A stretch of DNA of 64,000 bases from Thiodiazotropha sp040506975 (GCA_965211775.1 OZ242974.1:1984001-2048000), one strand, 5' to 3'. Shown: positions 25,958 to 35,405, counted from the first letter of the stretch. Notes: generated by a model not told the origin, from the sequence alone. Program-made: numbers and translations.

Positions 25958-26764
25958 CTATCCAAAAACAGCCTCGATCGCATGATCGAGGGTTGCGACA
26001 ATGTCCTTGTCGTCAGTGATCGGTCTGACCAGGGCCATGCGGCAGGCAGCCCGTGGTTTGATGTCACGCTTTACCAGTCTCGCGGCATAGACCAGCAGGC
26101 GGGTCGAAATGCCTTCGTCCAGACCGTGTCCCTTCAGGTTGCGTGCGGTCTCACCGATCTTCACCAGCTTTTCGGCTGTGTCTTCGTCGATACCGGTCTC
26201 CTTGGCGATAATCGAGGCCTCCAGGGCTGATGGCGCATAATCGAAATCGAGCGCGGAGAAACGCTGTTTGGTCGACTGTTTGAGATCCTTCATCAAACTC
26301 TGATAGCCCGGGTTATAGGAGATCACCAGTTGGAAATTCTCATGGGCGTCCAACACTTCGCCCTTTTTGTCGAGAGGCAGAGTGCGCCGATGATCTGTCA
26401 GGGGGTGGATCACAACGGTAGTGTCCTGTCGGGCCTCCACCACCTCATCGAGATAGCAGATGGCGCCGATGCGGGCGGCTACAGTCAGTGGCCCATCCAG
26501 CCAGCGTGTGCCTTCGGAATCCAAAAGGTAGCGACCGACAAGATCCGATGCGGTCATGTCCTCGTTACAGGCCACCGTGATCAGGGGTTTGCCAAGCCGC
26601 CAGGCCATGTGTTCTACGAAGCGTGACTTCCCGCAACCGGTCGGTCCCTTGATCATCACCGGGAGTCTTTCGGCGTAGGCCGCCTCATAGAGCTCGATCT
26701 CATCTTCCTGAGGTTGGTAGTAGGGTTCCTGTTTGACCAGGTATTGCTCGGTGTCGGCACTCAT
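25958..26764 (-). CDS. cbbQ: CbbQ-type AAA+ RuBisCO activase, form II operon
   Basis: 268-residue MoxR/NorQ-type AAA+ ATPase. Walker A is GPTGCGKSRFVEHMA near residue 40, Walker B is AICYLDEVVEARQD near 100, and sensor 1 is LVISYNPGYQSLMKDLKQS near 148. With CbbO it remodels inhibited RuBisCO; NorQ would be the alternative, but its position directly downstream of cbbM and beside cbbO settles the call. A terminator and a 35-bp repeat lie between cbbM and this gene, so expression is probably lower than that of cbbM. It is a close paralogue of the form I operon CbbQ. Confidence 0.95.
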   Translation of the reverse strand: MSADTEQYLVKQEPYYQPQEDEIELYEAAYAERLPVMIKGPTGCGKSRFVEHMAWRLGKPLITVACNEDMTASDLVGRYLLDSEGTRWLDGPLTVAARIGAICYLDEVVEARQDTTVVIHPLTDHRRTLPLDKKGEVLDAHENFQLVISYNPGYQSLMKDLKQSTKQRFSALDFDYAPSALEASIIAKETGIDEDTAEKLVKIGETARNLKGHGLDEGISTRLLVYAARLVKRDIKPRAACRMALVRPITDDKDIVATLDHAIEAVFG

Positions 26765-26839
26765 GGTGACTCCAGATTCAAAAAATAAGGCAGATGATCT
26801 CTGCGATATTCTACTTGATTAATTAGGGTTATTCCTGTG

Positions 26840-26874
26840 CTAGGGCCAATTGGATTAGTGTTGACAGGCCCTAG
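26840..26874. repeat. 35-bp repeat with CTAGGGCC/GGCCCTAG ends, copy 1
   Basis: A perfect 8-bp inverted repeat (CTAGGGCC ... GGCCCTAG) encloses AATTGGATTAGTGTTGACA. A second copy with a few changes is at 41818-41851, and a partial match (GACAGGCCCTAA) lies near 29610-29622. It sits between cbbM and cbbQ. Confidence 0.6.
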
Positions 26875-26942
26875 ATCAAATGGTGAGGCTCGACTCCACC
26901 TATTCTAGTTTTCGTTCATTTTGGTAAATCAAACCGCTGGCG

Positions 26943-26967
26943 AAAAAAAGCCCCCTTGCGGGGGCTT
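26943..26967 (-). terminator. Intrinsic terminator between cbbM and cbbQ
   Basis: AAGCCCCC and GGGGGCTT form a perfect 8-bp GC-rich stem with a 4-nt loop. In the minus-strand reading it is followed by a run of T (TTTTTTT), 31 bp after the cbbM stop. It should end most cbbM transcripts, with partial read-through to cbbQ-cbbO. Confidence 0.85.
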
Positions 26968-26997
26968 GGAAATGCCAGTTGACTCACCGGGCAGTGC

Positions 26998-28383
26998 TTA
27001 TTGGTGCACACCCAGCTTTTCGCGCCAACCTGGGAAGATCGCATCCGCATCGTGCGGGAAGGATTCGAAAGCACGGGCGAACTCTTTGTGCTCCTTGGCC
27101 CACTCGATGGGATCCGCGCCGGCCTTCCAGCACTCATAAGCCTGACGCAGGGAGGTGGCGCCGGCAGCCGGGCTGTCGATGTGACCATAGGAGCCGCCGC
27201 CGGCGGTGTTGATCACGTTGCCGTGGCCCAGGTTCTCGAAAAAGCCTGGCAGGCGCAGGGCGTTCATACCGCCGGAGATGATCGGGGTGGTGGGTTTCAT
27301 GCCGTACCATTTCTGGTTGTAGGCGGGACCCTGGTACTCGTCACGCTCGATGATGTAGGCGATATTGCGGTCGTCTTTGGACCCCTCCATCTTGCCGTAC
27401 CCCATGGTGCCGACGTGGATACCTGAGGCGCCCTGCAGACGGGACATCTTGGCCAGCACGTAGGCGGTGTAGCCGCGCTTGGAGCTGGGGGAGGTGACTG
27501 CGCCGTGACCTGCACGATGGTAGTGCAGGTATTGACTGGGGAAGTAGCGGCGGGCGGTGGTGACCATGCCCGGGCCGCCCACGTAGCCGTCGACCAGGAA
27601 AGCGACCTTGTCGGCGTCTGGGCCGAAGGCATCGAGGATGAATTCGCCTCGGGCGATCATCTCGGCGTGGTCGTCGGCGGTGATGTTGGCGGAAAAGAGC
27701 TTGGCCTCGCCGGTTTCGTCCATGGCGCGTTTCATGGCATCGTAGACCAGGGGATAGACCTTCTTCGAGGGGCAGAAGACCTGGTTGCCCTGGGGCTCGT
27801 CGTTCTTGATGAAGTCGCCACCCAGCCAGAACTGATAGGCCGCTTCTGCGAAAGGCTCGGGGCGCAGGCCCAGTTTCGGTTTGATGATGGTGCCGGCGAT
27901 GTAGCCGCCGTCAACCACCGGGCGACCCAGCATGCGCCATAGGTCGGAGATATCCTTGGCCGGACCGTCGAACAGCTGGATGGCGCGGGGCGGCATGAAG
28001 AAGTCGTACATCTTGGCGTACTCGCAGTCGCCCATGCCCTGGTTGTTGCCGATGGTCAGGGTCAGGAAGGAGACCAGCATCATACGGCCGTCGATCATGT
28101 TACGGTCGAACAGATCGATCGGGTAAGCGATGCGCATCTCCTCGGTGGCTTCGTCGATGTGATAGACCAGCGCGTCCACACCCTTGGTGAAGTCGTCGGT
28201 CGTGCAGACCTCGACGTTGGTGCCGGTGGAGGACTCGGCGGCGAAGTGGGAGGCCACCTCGAGGAAGCCATAGCCGGAAGCGGGCTTCATCTTATAGGCG
28301 CACAGGATATGCTGGCCGCCGGCAACGAGATCCTCTTCCTTCAGGCTGAGGTCCGAGTAACGGGATGATTGGTCTAAAGCCAT
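26998..28383 (-). CDS. cbbM: RuBisCO form II large subunit
   Basis: CbbM carboxylates ribulose 1,5-bisphosphate in the Calvin cycle. The 461-residue length and MALDQSSRYSDLSLKEEDL start are typical of form II. Active-site segments are visible: IIKPKLGLRPEPFAEAAYQF, GGDFIKNDEPQGNQVFCP (carbamylated Lys region), HYHRAGHGAVTSP, GIHVGTMGYGKMEG and ISGGMNALRLPGFFENLGH. Form II works without a small subunit and suits high CO2 and low O2. The ATG follows GGAGTAG. The gene heads cbbM-cbbQ-cbbO and is divergent from two small unknown genes. Confidence 0.98.
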   Translation of the reverse strand: MALDQSSRYSDLSLKEEDLVAGGQHILCAYKMKPASGYGFLEVASHFAAESSTGTNVEVCTTDDFTKGVDALVYHIDEATEEMRIAYPIDLFDRNMIDGRMMLVSFLTLTIGNNQGMGDCEYAKMYDFFMPPRAIQLFDGPAKDISDLWRMLGRPVVDGGYIAGTIIKPKLGLRPEPFAEAAYQFWLGGDFIKNDEPQGNQVFCPSKKVYPLVYDAMKRAMDETGEAKLFSANITADDHAEMIARGEFILDAFGPDADKVAFLVDGYVGGPGMVTTARRYFPSQYLHYHRAGHGAVTSPSSKRGYTAYVLAKMSRLQGASGIHVGTMGYGKMEGSKDDRNIAYIIERDEYQGPAYNQKWYGMKPTTPIISGGMNALRLPGFFENLGHGNVINTAGGGSYGHIDSPAAGATSLRQAYECWKAGADPIEWAKEHKEFARAFESFPHDADAIFPGWREKLGVHQ

Positions 28384-28456
28384 TGGTCTACTCCAATTTT
28401 TGAATCTGTCAGTTTGAGAGGATTTACCTCTTTAAACCACAAGCCATATGTGGAAT

Positions 28457-28473
28457 TGTAAGCAAACCTTACA
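28457..28473 (-). promoter_or_regulatory. Candidate CbbR (LysR-type) operator upstream of cbbM
   Basis: TGTAAG and CTTACA form a palindrome around a 5-nt centre, with the T-N11-A spacing of LysR-type regulator boxes, 74-90 bp upstream of cbbM. It lies in a 366-bp divergent intergenic region (28384-28749) with AT-rich sequence and no other gene. The only LysR-type gene in the window is the cbbR-like gene at 38782. Confidence 0.45.
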
Positions 28474-28749
28474 TTTATTGGGTTTATAAGTAAACCTAAA
28501 ATATTCTTATATAAGTAATAATAAAAAGCTTATGATTGGGGGGTGAGCGATAGGCTTGTGATTCTGTAGCATCGACGATCAGTCCTGGATCTGGCCATTG
28601 ACGCGAAAAACAGCTAAATCCAATTATTTGTGTCTACGTGTTTTATCGCGTTGAAACCGAACCGGTATAATAAAATTTTTAACAGACCAAATCCAGCCTG
28701 AAATAGGCGATAATTCTCAGCAACTAGCAACAAGAGCACGTTATAAAAA

Positions 28750-29052
28750 ATGGCAGAAAAGCGATACCAGGGTATAGATAAGGACCCCACCGGCGCCATG
28801 AATCCAACCGGCAATGTCATTCGTGATGCCTGGGTGTTCGGCTTGATTCCCGAGACAGAGACCTGCGAAGGGTGGGCAGTGCAGGGGATAGACGCCCTCT
28901 ATGACAAAGTCACCAAAGAGTGGGACAAATATGGACATCTGGTGTCGAACCTCCCGCCGGAGCTGGCGGAGAGACACAGTCGCATCTATCAGCAGGCGGT
29001 TATGGAAGCCAAGTCTAAAGGGTGGAATCCGGAACTGGGAGAAAATGACTGA
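28750..29052 (+). CDS. Conserved small protein divergent from cbbM, unknown function
   Basis: I do not recognise a domain. The 100-residue soluble protein starts MAEKRYQGIDKDPTGAMNPTGN, and its central part (VIRDAWVFGLIPETETCEGW) is followed by a helical C-terminus. There is no signal peptide. It is the first of two tightly spaced genes (8 bp apart) reading away from cbbM, with which it shares a promoter region, so a role linked to carbon fixation or its regulation is possible. The Shine-Dalgarno is weak. Confidence 0.7.
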   Translation: MAEKRYQGIDKDPTGAMNPTGNVIRDAWVFGLIPETETCEGWAVQGIDALYDKVTKEWDKYGHLVSNLPPELAERHSRIYQQAVMEAKSKGWNPELGEND

Positions 29053-29060
29053 GTCATGGC

Positions 29061-29510
29061 ATGAGTGAAATCTTCTTTCGTCCTGAGGAGCTTGCCTGTG
29101 AACGCCTGACCATTCCGTCACCGATCTATAATCAGTGTCGGCTGATGCTGTCGCGTTGTCAGTACGAACATGTCTTTATCCCGGTCCGGACGATGCAGAT
29201 CCAAGCGGTGGTCGATGAGGGTGAGGTGATCTTCGTCGACAATCAGGCCTACGCCGTTCGCGACGGTGAAGGGGGCAAACTGATCCGTCTGGCCTGGAAA
29301 TTCCGCCGTGAATGGAGCAGGGACAGCCTTACCGAGCCGGTCCCCATCGATTTGATCTATTATGACGATCGGGCACGCGAGCTGCACACACGGTTGATCG
29401 GCGACTTCAAAAAGGCTCTCGATATCATGGAGGCGCGCTTCAAAGAGAGTGGCTGTGAAGCACGGGTGAAGCGGGTGCTACCGTTTCCGAAGCCGCATCC
29501 CAAACAGTAG
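29061..29510 (+). CDS. Conserved protein, second gene divergent from cbbM, unknown function
   Basis: I do not recognise a family. The 149-residue soluble protein has strand-rich sequence (FIPVRTMQIQAVVDEGEVIFVDNQAYAV in two pieces, then KLIRLAWKFR) and a basic C-terminus (RVLPFPKPHPKQ). It starts 8 bp after the previous gene, so the two are cotranscribed. A phased repeat arm begins 6 bp after its stop and a pair of IS elements lies beyond. It may serve the form II operon, but only proximity supports this. Confidence 0.7.
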   Translation: MSEIFFRPEELACERLTIPSPIYNQCRLMLSRCQYEHVFIPVRTMQIQAVVDEGEVIFVDNQAYAVRDGEGGKLIRLAWKFRREWSRDSLTEPVPIDLIYYDDRARELHTRLIGDFKKALDIMEARFKESGCEARVKRVLPFPKPHPKQ

Positions 29511-29516
29511 AAGGTC

Positions 29517-29546
29517 CGCAAATGAACGCTAATAAACGCAAATGGT
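29517..29546 (+). repeat. Phased repeat arm (left) of an IS-interrupted inverted pair
   Basis: Three 10-bp units, CGCAAATGAA, CGCTAATAAA and CGCAAATGGT. The inverted partner is at 32956-32985. After removing the two IS elements and their duplications the pair would span 333 bp. Confidence 0.65.
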
Positions 29547-29757
29547 TTTTCTTGGATTAATTCCAGTCAATATCCCAATTGCCCTGGGTACGGCAAGCAC
29601 CCTATGAATCGACAGGCCCTAAAGAAAAGCTCAAGCGGTTTAAGTATGGATTTTATTTCTGCAGTAGAAACGGGCGTATAAATTTCGTAACAGTGTTTAA
29701 TCTACACTCTCGAAAGAGAAGGAAATTGCAGATAGATTGCTGAATCTTTCGTTCTAG

Positions 29758-31317
29758 CCCGAATATTTCACAAATAAAGAGGGTAAAACCCGTGTAGTTC
29801 AATAGAATTCAGTTACTTAGGCTGAAATTGAACGAGGTTTTGCCTGTGACAGAATGTACCCAAGGTCGTTTTGCTTTTCCAGCGGTAAAACGCCGCCAGG
29901 TTGAAGCGGATTTTTCCGGTGGTGATATCAGCAGTGATGGCGGCGTGTTGTTGCTACGACAAGCGGACCGACGGCTGGGATTGCTTGAAGCCGTCAATGA
30001 CACTCTCGCTGATCCACGCGATGGCCGCTATGTGCAACATGATCAGATTTCTCTACTACGCCAGCGGGTCTATGCCCTGTGCCAGGGCTATGAAGACCTC
30101 AACGATCACGACAGTCTGCGACAAGATTTGGCCTTTCAGACGGCCGTGGAACAGGATCAGGCACTGGGCAGTTCACCCACGCTCTGTCGCTTGGAGAATC
30201 GGTCAGATCGGGCAACCGCTGTCGCGATCCATCAGGTCCTGATCGAGCAGTTCATCGCCTCGTTTGCCGAGCCACCCGAGGAGTTGATCCTGGACTTCGA
30301 CGCCACCGATGACCGGGTTCACGGCCTGCAGGAAGGCCGCTTCTTCCACGGTTACTACGATAACTACTGCTTTCTCCCGTTGTACGTGTTTTGCGGCGAA
30401 CAACTGCTGGTCAGCTATTTGCGCCCGAGCAAGATCGACGGGGCGAAACATGCGTGGGCGATCCTCGCCCTGCTGGTCAAACGCTTGCGTCAGGCGTGGC
30501 CGGCGGTGCGGATCATCCTGAGAGCCGACTCGGGCTTCTGTCGTCACCGCATGCTGCGCTGGTGTGAACGCCATGGCATTGGCTACATCGTAGGCCTGGC
30601 GCGCAACCACCGCCTGCAACGGATGATCGAGGAAGACTTCACTGCAGTCGAGCAATGCTTCAAGGCCAACGGACAGAAGCAACGCGTCTTCCTTGGCCTG
30701 CGCTACGGTGCACGCAGCTGGCGCCGTCGACGCGCGGTGATCGCCAAGCTGGAGGTGAGTGAGCGAGGGCGTAATCCCCGATTTGTCGTCACCAACCTCA
30801 ACGGCGATGCCCAAACCCTTTACGACGACGTCTATTGTGCGCGGGGCGAGATGGAAAACCGCATCAAGGAACAACAGCTGGGGCTGTTTGCTGATCGCAC
30901 CAGTGCACATCATTGGTGGACCAATCAGTTTCGCTTGCTGCTGTCGAGCCTGGCCTATGTGTTGATGGAAGCGATTCGCCGCTTGGCCTTACAGGGTACA
31001 GAACTGGCCAAGACCCAGGTCGGCACGCTGCGGCTTAAACTACTCAAAGTGGGTGCGGTGGTGATACGCAATACCCGGCGTGTCCGCTTCCTGCTCTCCA
31101 GTGTCTTTCCTTACCAGGCATTGTTCTTCAGTGTGGCCGAACGGCTGGAGCCAGGATAGCACGCGATGAGTGCTGCCCCGGCACGTTGATAAATAACGGG
31201 GTAAGGGGAAGCTGTGCCTGTCAGCCAGAAATCGGGGCGTTTGGAGCCGGTATCATCCTGTTTCTCGTCCCGGCCTTCTCCTCGTGCCAGTATCGGCAAA
31301 TGGATGAAATATCCGGG
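29758..31317 (+). mobile_element. IS1380-family element, type B, copy 1
   Basis: 1560 bp. Terminal repeats read CCCGAATATTTCA on the left and CCCGGATATTTCA inwards from the right. It is flanked by CTAG at 29754-29757 and 31318-31321. The right CTAG is also the left target duplication of the neighbouring type A element, so one element inserted into the duplication made by the other. A second identical-length copy is at 56238-57797. Confidence 0.93.
29846..31159 (+). CDS. IS1380-family transposase (type B, copy 1)
   Basis: About 437 residues from the GTG at 29846, which has CGAGG 8 nt upstream; an in-frame TTG at 29828 gives six extra residues. Acidic sites are in LILDFDATDDRVHG, LRADSGFCRHRML and ENRIKEQQLGLFADRTSAH. 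It is closely related to the type A transposase over its whole length but clearly a separate element, with many substitutions and different flanking sequence. Confidence 0.93.
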   Translation: MTECTQGRFAFPAVKRRQVEADFSGGDISSDGGVLLLRQADRRLGLLEAVNDTLADPRDGRYVQHDQISLLRQRVYALCQGYEDLNDHDSLRQDLAFQTAVEQDQALGSSPTLCRLENRSDRATAVAIHQVLIEQFIASFAEPPEELILDFDATDDRVHGLQEGRFFHGYYDNYCFLPLYVFCGEQLLVSYLRPSKIDGAKHAWAILALLVKRLRQAWPAVRIILRADSGFCRHRMLRWCERHGIGYIVGLARNHRLQRMIEEDFTAVEQCFKANGQKQRVFLGLRYGARSWRRRRAVIAKLEVSERGRNPRFVVTNLNGDAQTLYDDVYCARGEMENRIKEQQLGLFADRTSAHHWWTNQFRLLLSSLAYVLMEAIRRLALQGTELAKTQVGTLRLKLLKVGAVVIRNTRRVRFLLSSVFPYQALFFSVAERLEPG

Positions 31318-31321
31318 CTAG

Positions 31322-32889
31322 CCCGCATGTTTCATCCGTTTTTAAATTTAGCCGGTGATATGGCCAAGCTTGGATGGTTTGCCCTCACTGGGAACCAAAC
31401 CTCTATCAAGCCCTGATTTTCCACCCTCCGGGCAGACTCCCCCTTACCCCCATTGTTGATCAACGTGCCGGGGCAGCACTCTGCCGGGCTATCCCGGCTT
31501 GAGTCGTGCCGCCACCTGGAAAAACAGCGCCTGATAGGGATAGGTGCTGGAGAGCAGGAAGCGGATCCGTCGCGTGTTGCGAATGATGACCGCCCCGATC
31601 TTGAACAGTTTGAGCCGGATCGTGGTCATCTGTGCACGCGCCAGTTCCGTGCCCTTCAGCGCGAGGCGCCGGATGGCCTCCATCAGCACATAGGCCAGAC
31701 TGGACAGCAGTAGACGAAACTGATTGGCCCACCAGTAATGCGCGCTGGTGCGATCGGCGAACAGCCCCAGTTGCTGCTCCTTGATTCGGTTCTCCATGTC
31801 ACCACGGGCGCAGTAGAGGTCATCGTAAAGGCGCTGTTTGTCGCCGGCCAGGTTGGTGACGATGAAGCGTGGATTTGGCCCCTTGTCGGTGACCTCCAGT
31901 TTGGCGATCACCTTGCGACGCGTCTTCCAGGTGCTGGCGGCATAGTGAAACTGAAAGAATTCCCGCATCTTCATGCCGGTTCGCTTCGCCAGTTCCTCAA
32001 CCCACTGCATGGGCTCACGGATACACCGCAGCAAGGCGTCATTCTTGGCGATGCCCACGATATAGCCCACAGCGTTGCGCTCGCACCAGCTGAGCATGTG
32101 GTGACGGCAAAAGCCGCTATCGCCCCGAAAGATGATACGCACTTCAGGCCAAGCCCGGCGCAGGCGTTTGACCAACAGCGCCAGAATCGCCCAGGCATGC
32201 TTGGGCGCATCGATCCGGCTGGGCCGCAGATAACTCACCAGCAGTTGATCGCCACAAAAGACATACAGGGGCAGGAAGCAGTAGTGATCGTAGTAGCCGT
32301 GAAAGAAGCGGCCTTCCTGGCGGCCATGCACCGGATCATCCGTGGCGTCGAAATCCAGGATCAGCTCATCGGGTGGTGCATTATATGAGGCAATGAACTG
32401 CTCGAGCAGTAGGTTGTGGACATCAACGGCAACCCGGCGATCGACCCGGTTCTCCAGCCGACAAAGTGTCGACTGGCTGCCCAGTACCTCCTCGCGTTCG
32501 ATCGAGCTCTGTAGGGCCGGGTCGGTGCGTAGTGTCTGATGGTCGTTCAGGTCTTCATAACCCAGGCAGAGCCCATAGACTCGCTGGCGCAACAGGCTCA
32601 ACTGGCTGTGTTCAATATAGCGGGGATCTCGCGGGTCGGGGATGACCGCATCAACCGCCTCGAGTAATCCCAGACGCCTGTCGATCTCACGCAGCAGCAA
32701 CACGCCGCCGTCCGAGGTGATATCGCCACCGGAAAACTCGGCTTGAACCTTACGGCGTTTTAGGGCTGGAAAATCAAAGGCAGTCTGGGTACAGTTTGTC
32801 ACAGGCAAAATCCTTTCGATTACAGTGTAAGCAACTGAATTATATCGAAGTATCAGGATTTTGCCTTTTTAATGCGTGAAATATTGGGG
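31322..32889 (-). mobile_element. IS1380-family element, type A, copy 2
   Basis: 1568 bp, flanked by CTAG at 31318-31321 and 32890-32893. It directly abuts type B copy 1, sharing the CTAG between them. The two elements together interrupt the space between the genes divergent from cbbM and the end of the form I cbbO. Confidence 0.93.
31489..32802 (-). CDS. IS1380-family transposase (type A, copy 2)
   Basis: Full-length DDE transposase, same GTG start choice as copy 1. It differs from copy 1 by Asn for Asp in ASY-N/D-APPD and by the Lys in KLFKIGAV. The reading frame is intact. Confidence 0.93.
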   Translation of the reverse strand: MTNCTQTAFDFPALKRRKVQAEFSGGDITSDGGVLLLREIDRRLGLLEAVDAVIPDPRDPRYIEHSQLSLLRQRVYGLCLGYEDLNDHQTLRTDPALQSSIEREEVLGSQSTLCRLENRVDRRVAVDVHNLLLEQFIASYNAPPDELILDFDATDDPVHGRQEGRFFHGYYDHYCFLPLYVFCGDQLLVSYLRPSRIDAPKHAWAILALLVKRLRRAWPEVRIIFRGDSGFCRHHMLSWCERNAVGYIVGIAKNDALLRCIREPMQWVEELAKRTGMKMREFFQFHYAASTWKTRRKVIAKLEVTDKGPNPRFIVTNLAGDKQRLYDDLYCARGDMENRIKEQQLGLFADRTSAHYWWANQFRLLLSSLAYVLMEAIRRLALKGTELARAQMTTIRLKLFKIGAVIIRNTRRIRFLLSSTYPYQALFFQVAARLKPG

Positions 32890-32955
32890 CTAGGGCACCC
32901 AAAGATTGGTTCTACCCGACCTCCCGTGCCGGGTGTGAGTTTAAACACTAAAAAG

Positions 32956-32985
32956 CTAATTTGCGTTTATTCGCGTTCATTTGCG
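32956..32985 (-). repeat. Phased repeat arm (right) of an IS-interrupted inverted pair
   Basis: Reverse complement of CGCAAATGAA, CGCGAATAAA, CGCAAATTAG. It is the partner of 29517-29546 and ends 28 bp from the cbbO stop. Confidence 0.65.
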
Positions 32986-33013
32986 GACAATAATCATAAA
33001 ACCATGTGACTGC

Positions 33014-35395
33014 TTATCCGGTCAGCGCAGCAAAGACACTCGGCAATCTCTCCGGTAGCCGCTCCACATTGTCCACGATGGAGTAGCCGTTCTCGCCAAA
33101 TATTCTGGCTACATAACGATCTGCATTGGGATCCAGGGTCAGGCAATAGGTATAGACACCCTGCATGGCCAGGTCTTCCACCGCTTTTTTTGCGTCGTGG
33201 CGCAGATACTGGGGATCCCGTTCATCGATATCGGCCGGTTCGCCGTCGGTGACCAGTAACACAAGACGTTTCTGTGCATTCTGCTGGGTCAGGTGCCGGC
33301 CGGCGTGACGTAGGGCCGCACCCATACGGGTGGAGAGGCCGCCCTTCATGCCCGCCATCCGGGATTTGGCTTGATCGTCATAGGGTTGTTCGAAATCCTT
33401 GAAGCGGTAGTACTGCACATCGTGACGGCCGTCGGAGGCAAAGCCGTGTACGGCGAAATTGTCGCCGATTGAGTCGATGGCCCAGGAGAGCAGGCCGGCC
33501 GATTCGCGAGTCAGGTCCAGGATGCTGTCCTGGTCCTCGTAACCCTCTTCACCCTCTGCGATATCACCGATCTTCTCGTTGGTCGATTCGGAGAGGTCGA
33601 GCAGCAGCACGATCGAAAGGTCGCGGATATGGCGGGTGATGCGGATGTTGATCCGGGGATCCGGCATGACACCTCGACGGATATCGATCATCGCCCGTAC
33701 TGCCGCATTAAGATCCAGCTCCTCACCTTCTTCGTAGCCCCGGCGACGCACGATACCCTGAGGTTGCAGTGCGTCAATCAGATGGCGGATACGCGAGGCG
33801 ATTGGTTTGTGCTTGGTCAGAATCTCATCCATCATCTCGGGATCACCGACGCCCTGCTTACGCTCGATGACAGTGGCCCAATCGGGACGTGCAAGCTGTA
33901 CATGGTAATCCCATTCGTTGTAGTGGTAGGGGTCGGAGACCGGCTCCACGCCCTCCATCTCGTTGTAACTGACCCCCATGTCTTCGTAGGGGAACAGCTC
34001 AGTGGATAGCACCAGGATTTCGTCCGGGTTGTCGTGGGTCATCTCCGAGTCGAGATCGTTGACGAACTCCATCAAACTGACATAGCGGCGAACCGTCTTT
34101 TGCGAAGTCGGCAGGTAGTCGACACCCTGGGACTCGAACATGTTCTCTGAGAAATCCCAGAAATAGCGGTTGTCGTCGCGATATGGGATCGGCCACTCAG
34201 AGAGGACACGCACACTGGGGATCTTGGCGATTTCGACGATTTTGTTGTAGAAATCGACACCGGCCATCCAGGACAAGCGTGGATTGTAAGGGTCCTCTTC
34301 CAGTTTGGTCACGAAATCATCGGCTACCTGGTTGATGACATCAATCTCATCGCGATAATCGCGATCCATGATGGCACGGGTGGTTCGCATCATCAGATCC
34401 ATGGTCTCGTGCGGCTTGCCTAAATCGTCGTTCTCACCCGGTTCGGCTGTGAAGAACTGCAGCCAGAGTTTACGCAGTCCGGGAAACTCGCTGTAGGCAA
34501 GATACTCGACACGGGCATCCTCGAACAGCTCAATCATACGCATCTGCGCCTGAGAGAGTTGCTCAGCAGAGATTGGCTCGCGGGTATAGACCATGTGCGC
34601 GGCAGCATGGGCTGCCGTTGCGCGGTAGACCTCCATGCCATCGATGCCGCGGAAGGGATCGAAGGCATCCGGCACATGGATCTGAAAACGCTCGATAAAG
34701 GGACGGATACCCTGGCGGGACTCGAAGTCGCCTGCAGTGGGACGCATGAAAAAGGCCCGTGCCCAGAGTGCGCGCAAGTAGAAGTTCAGCTTGCGTTGAT
34801 TGTCGATGAACAGGGTGCCGCGCCTCTCGGACTGCAGGATGGAGCGGGCCGACTCGGTCTGTAGGGCAAAGTAGGCCAGTTGACCGTCAAGGTCGCGTTG
34901 GTGCGCCTGTGCGCCCCACATGACCCAACGGCGAAGTCCGCCCAGGGTCAGTTTGGAGAGGAGCTCGTCCAGGTTCTCCATCATCGGGCGCAGGCCACGC
35001 GGGGCCTTGCCGGTCATCTGGTGTAACAGCTTGAGGAAGCCGCGCATGACCTCAGCGTCGCCGAGGCGGGAGGCTGCAAGCGGCAGGTTGGCCACAATGA
35101 GGGTGATGACACTGCCGGAGGTGTGCGAAGCCAATTTCATCATCGCCTCGACGATATCGGGGATGATGTCCTCACCCACTTCTTTGGCGACACCGGGCAT
35201 TTCCTGTACGTAGGTCAGCACCAGGTCCTGGCCGCGACCCAGCGTACAGAAGGCACGCATACCTTCCAGGTAGTTTTGCAGGCCACGCGGAGACATGACC
35301 CGTTGTGCCTCATGGTAGGACGACTCAAGTGCTTCGAGGTGCTCGTGGTCGCCCTCATCGAGGCAGGTGATATATTCAGAAAAGTCGACGCTCAT
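33014..35395 (-). CDS. cbbO: CbbO-type RuBisCO activase subunit (VWA protein), form I operon
   Basis: 793 residues, a paralogue of the CbbO at 23514-25748 and about 50 longer. The C-terminal VWA domain has the MIDAS motif LLLDLSESTNEK (near 600), GGLSTRMGAALRHAGRH and LLVTDGEPADIDERD. An insertion (IGDIAEGEEGYEDQ) follows the MIDAS site and is missing from the paralogue. It pairs with the CbbQ at 35616-36422 to reactivate form I RuBisCO. The ribosome site (GGAGAG) touches the end of an inverted-repeat element that fills the 220-bp gap to cbbQ. Confidence 0.94.
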   Translation of the reverse strand: MSVDFSEYITCLDEGDHEHLEALESSYHEAQRVMSPRGLQNYLEGMRAFCTLGRGQDLVLTYVQEMPGVAKEVGEDIIPDIVEAMMKLASHTSGSVITLIVANLPLAASRLGDAEVMRGFLKLLHQMTGKAPRGLRPMMENLDELLSKLTLGGLRRWVMWGAQAHQRDLDGQLAYFALQTESARSILQSERRGTLFIDNQRKLNFYLRALWARAFFMRPTAGDFESRQGIRPFIERFQIHVPDAFDPFRGIDGMEVYRATAAHAAAHMVYTREPISAEQLSQAQMRMIELFEDARVEYLAYSEFPGLRKLWLQFFTAEPGENDDLGKPHETMDLMMRTTRAIMDRDYRDEIDVINQVADDFVTKLEEDPYNPRLSWMAGVDFYNKIVEIAKIPSVRVLSEWPIPYRDDNRYFWDFSENMFESQGVDYLPTSQKTVRRYVSLMEFVNDLDSEMTHDNPDEILVLSTELFPYEDMGVSYNEMEGVEPVSDPYHYNEWDYHVQLARPDWATVIERKQGVGDPEMMDEILTKHKPIASRIRHLIDALQPQGIVRRRGYEEGEELDLNAAVRAMIDIRRGVMPDPRINIRITRHIRDLSIVLLLDLSESTNEKIGDIAEGEEGYEDQDSILDLTRESAGLLSWAIDSIGDNFAVHGFASDGRHDVQYYRFKDFEQPYDDQAKSRMAGMKGGLSTRMGAALRHAGRHLTQQNAQKRLVLLVTDGEPADIDERDPQYLRHDAKKAVEDLAMQGVYTYCLTLDPNADRYVARIFGENGYSIVDNVERLPERLPSVFAALTG

Positions 35396-35405
35396 GGTTC
35401 TCTCC

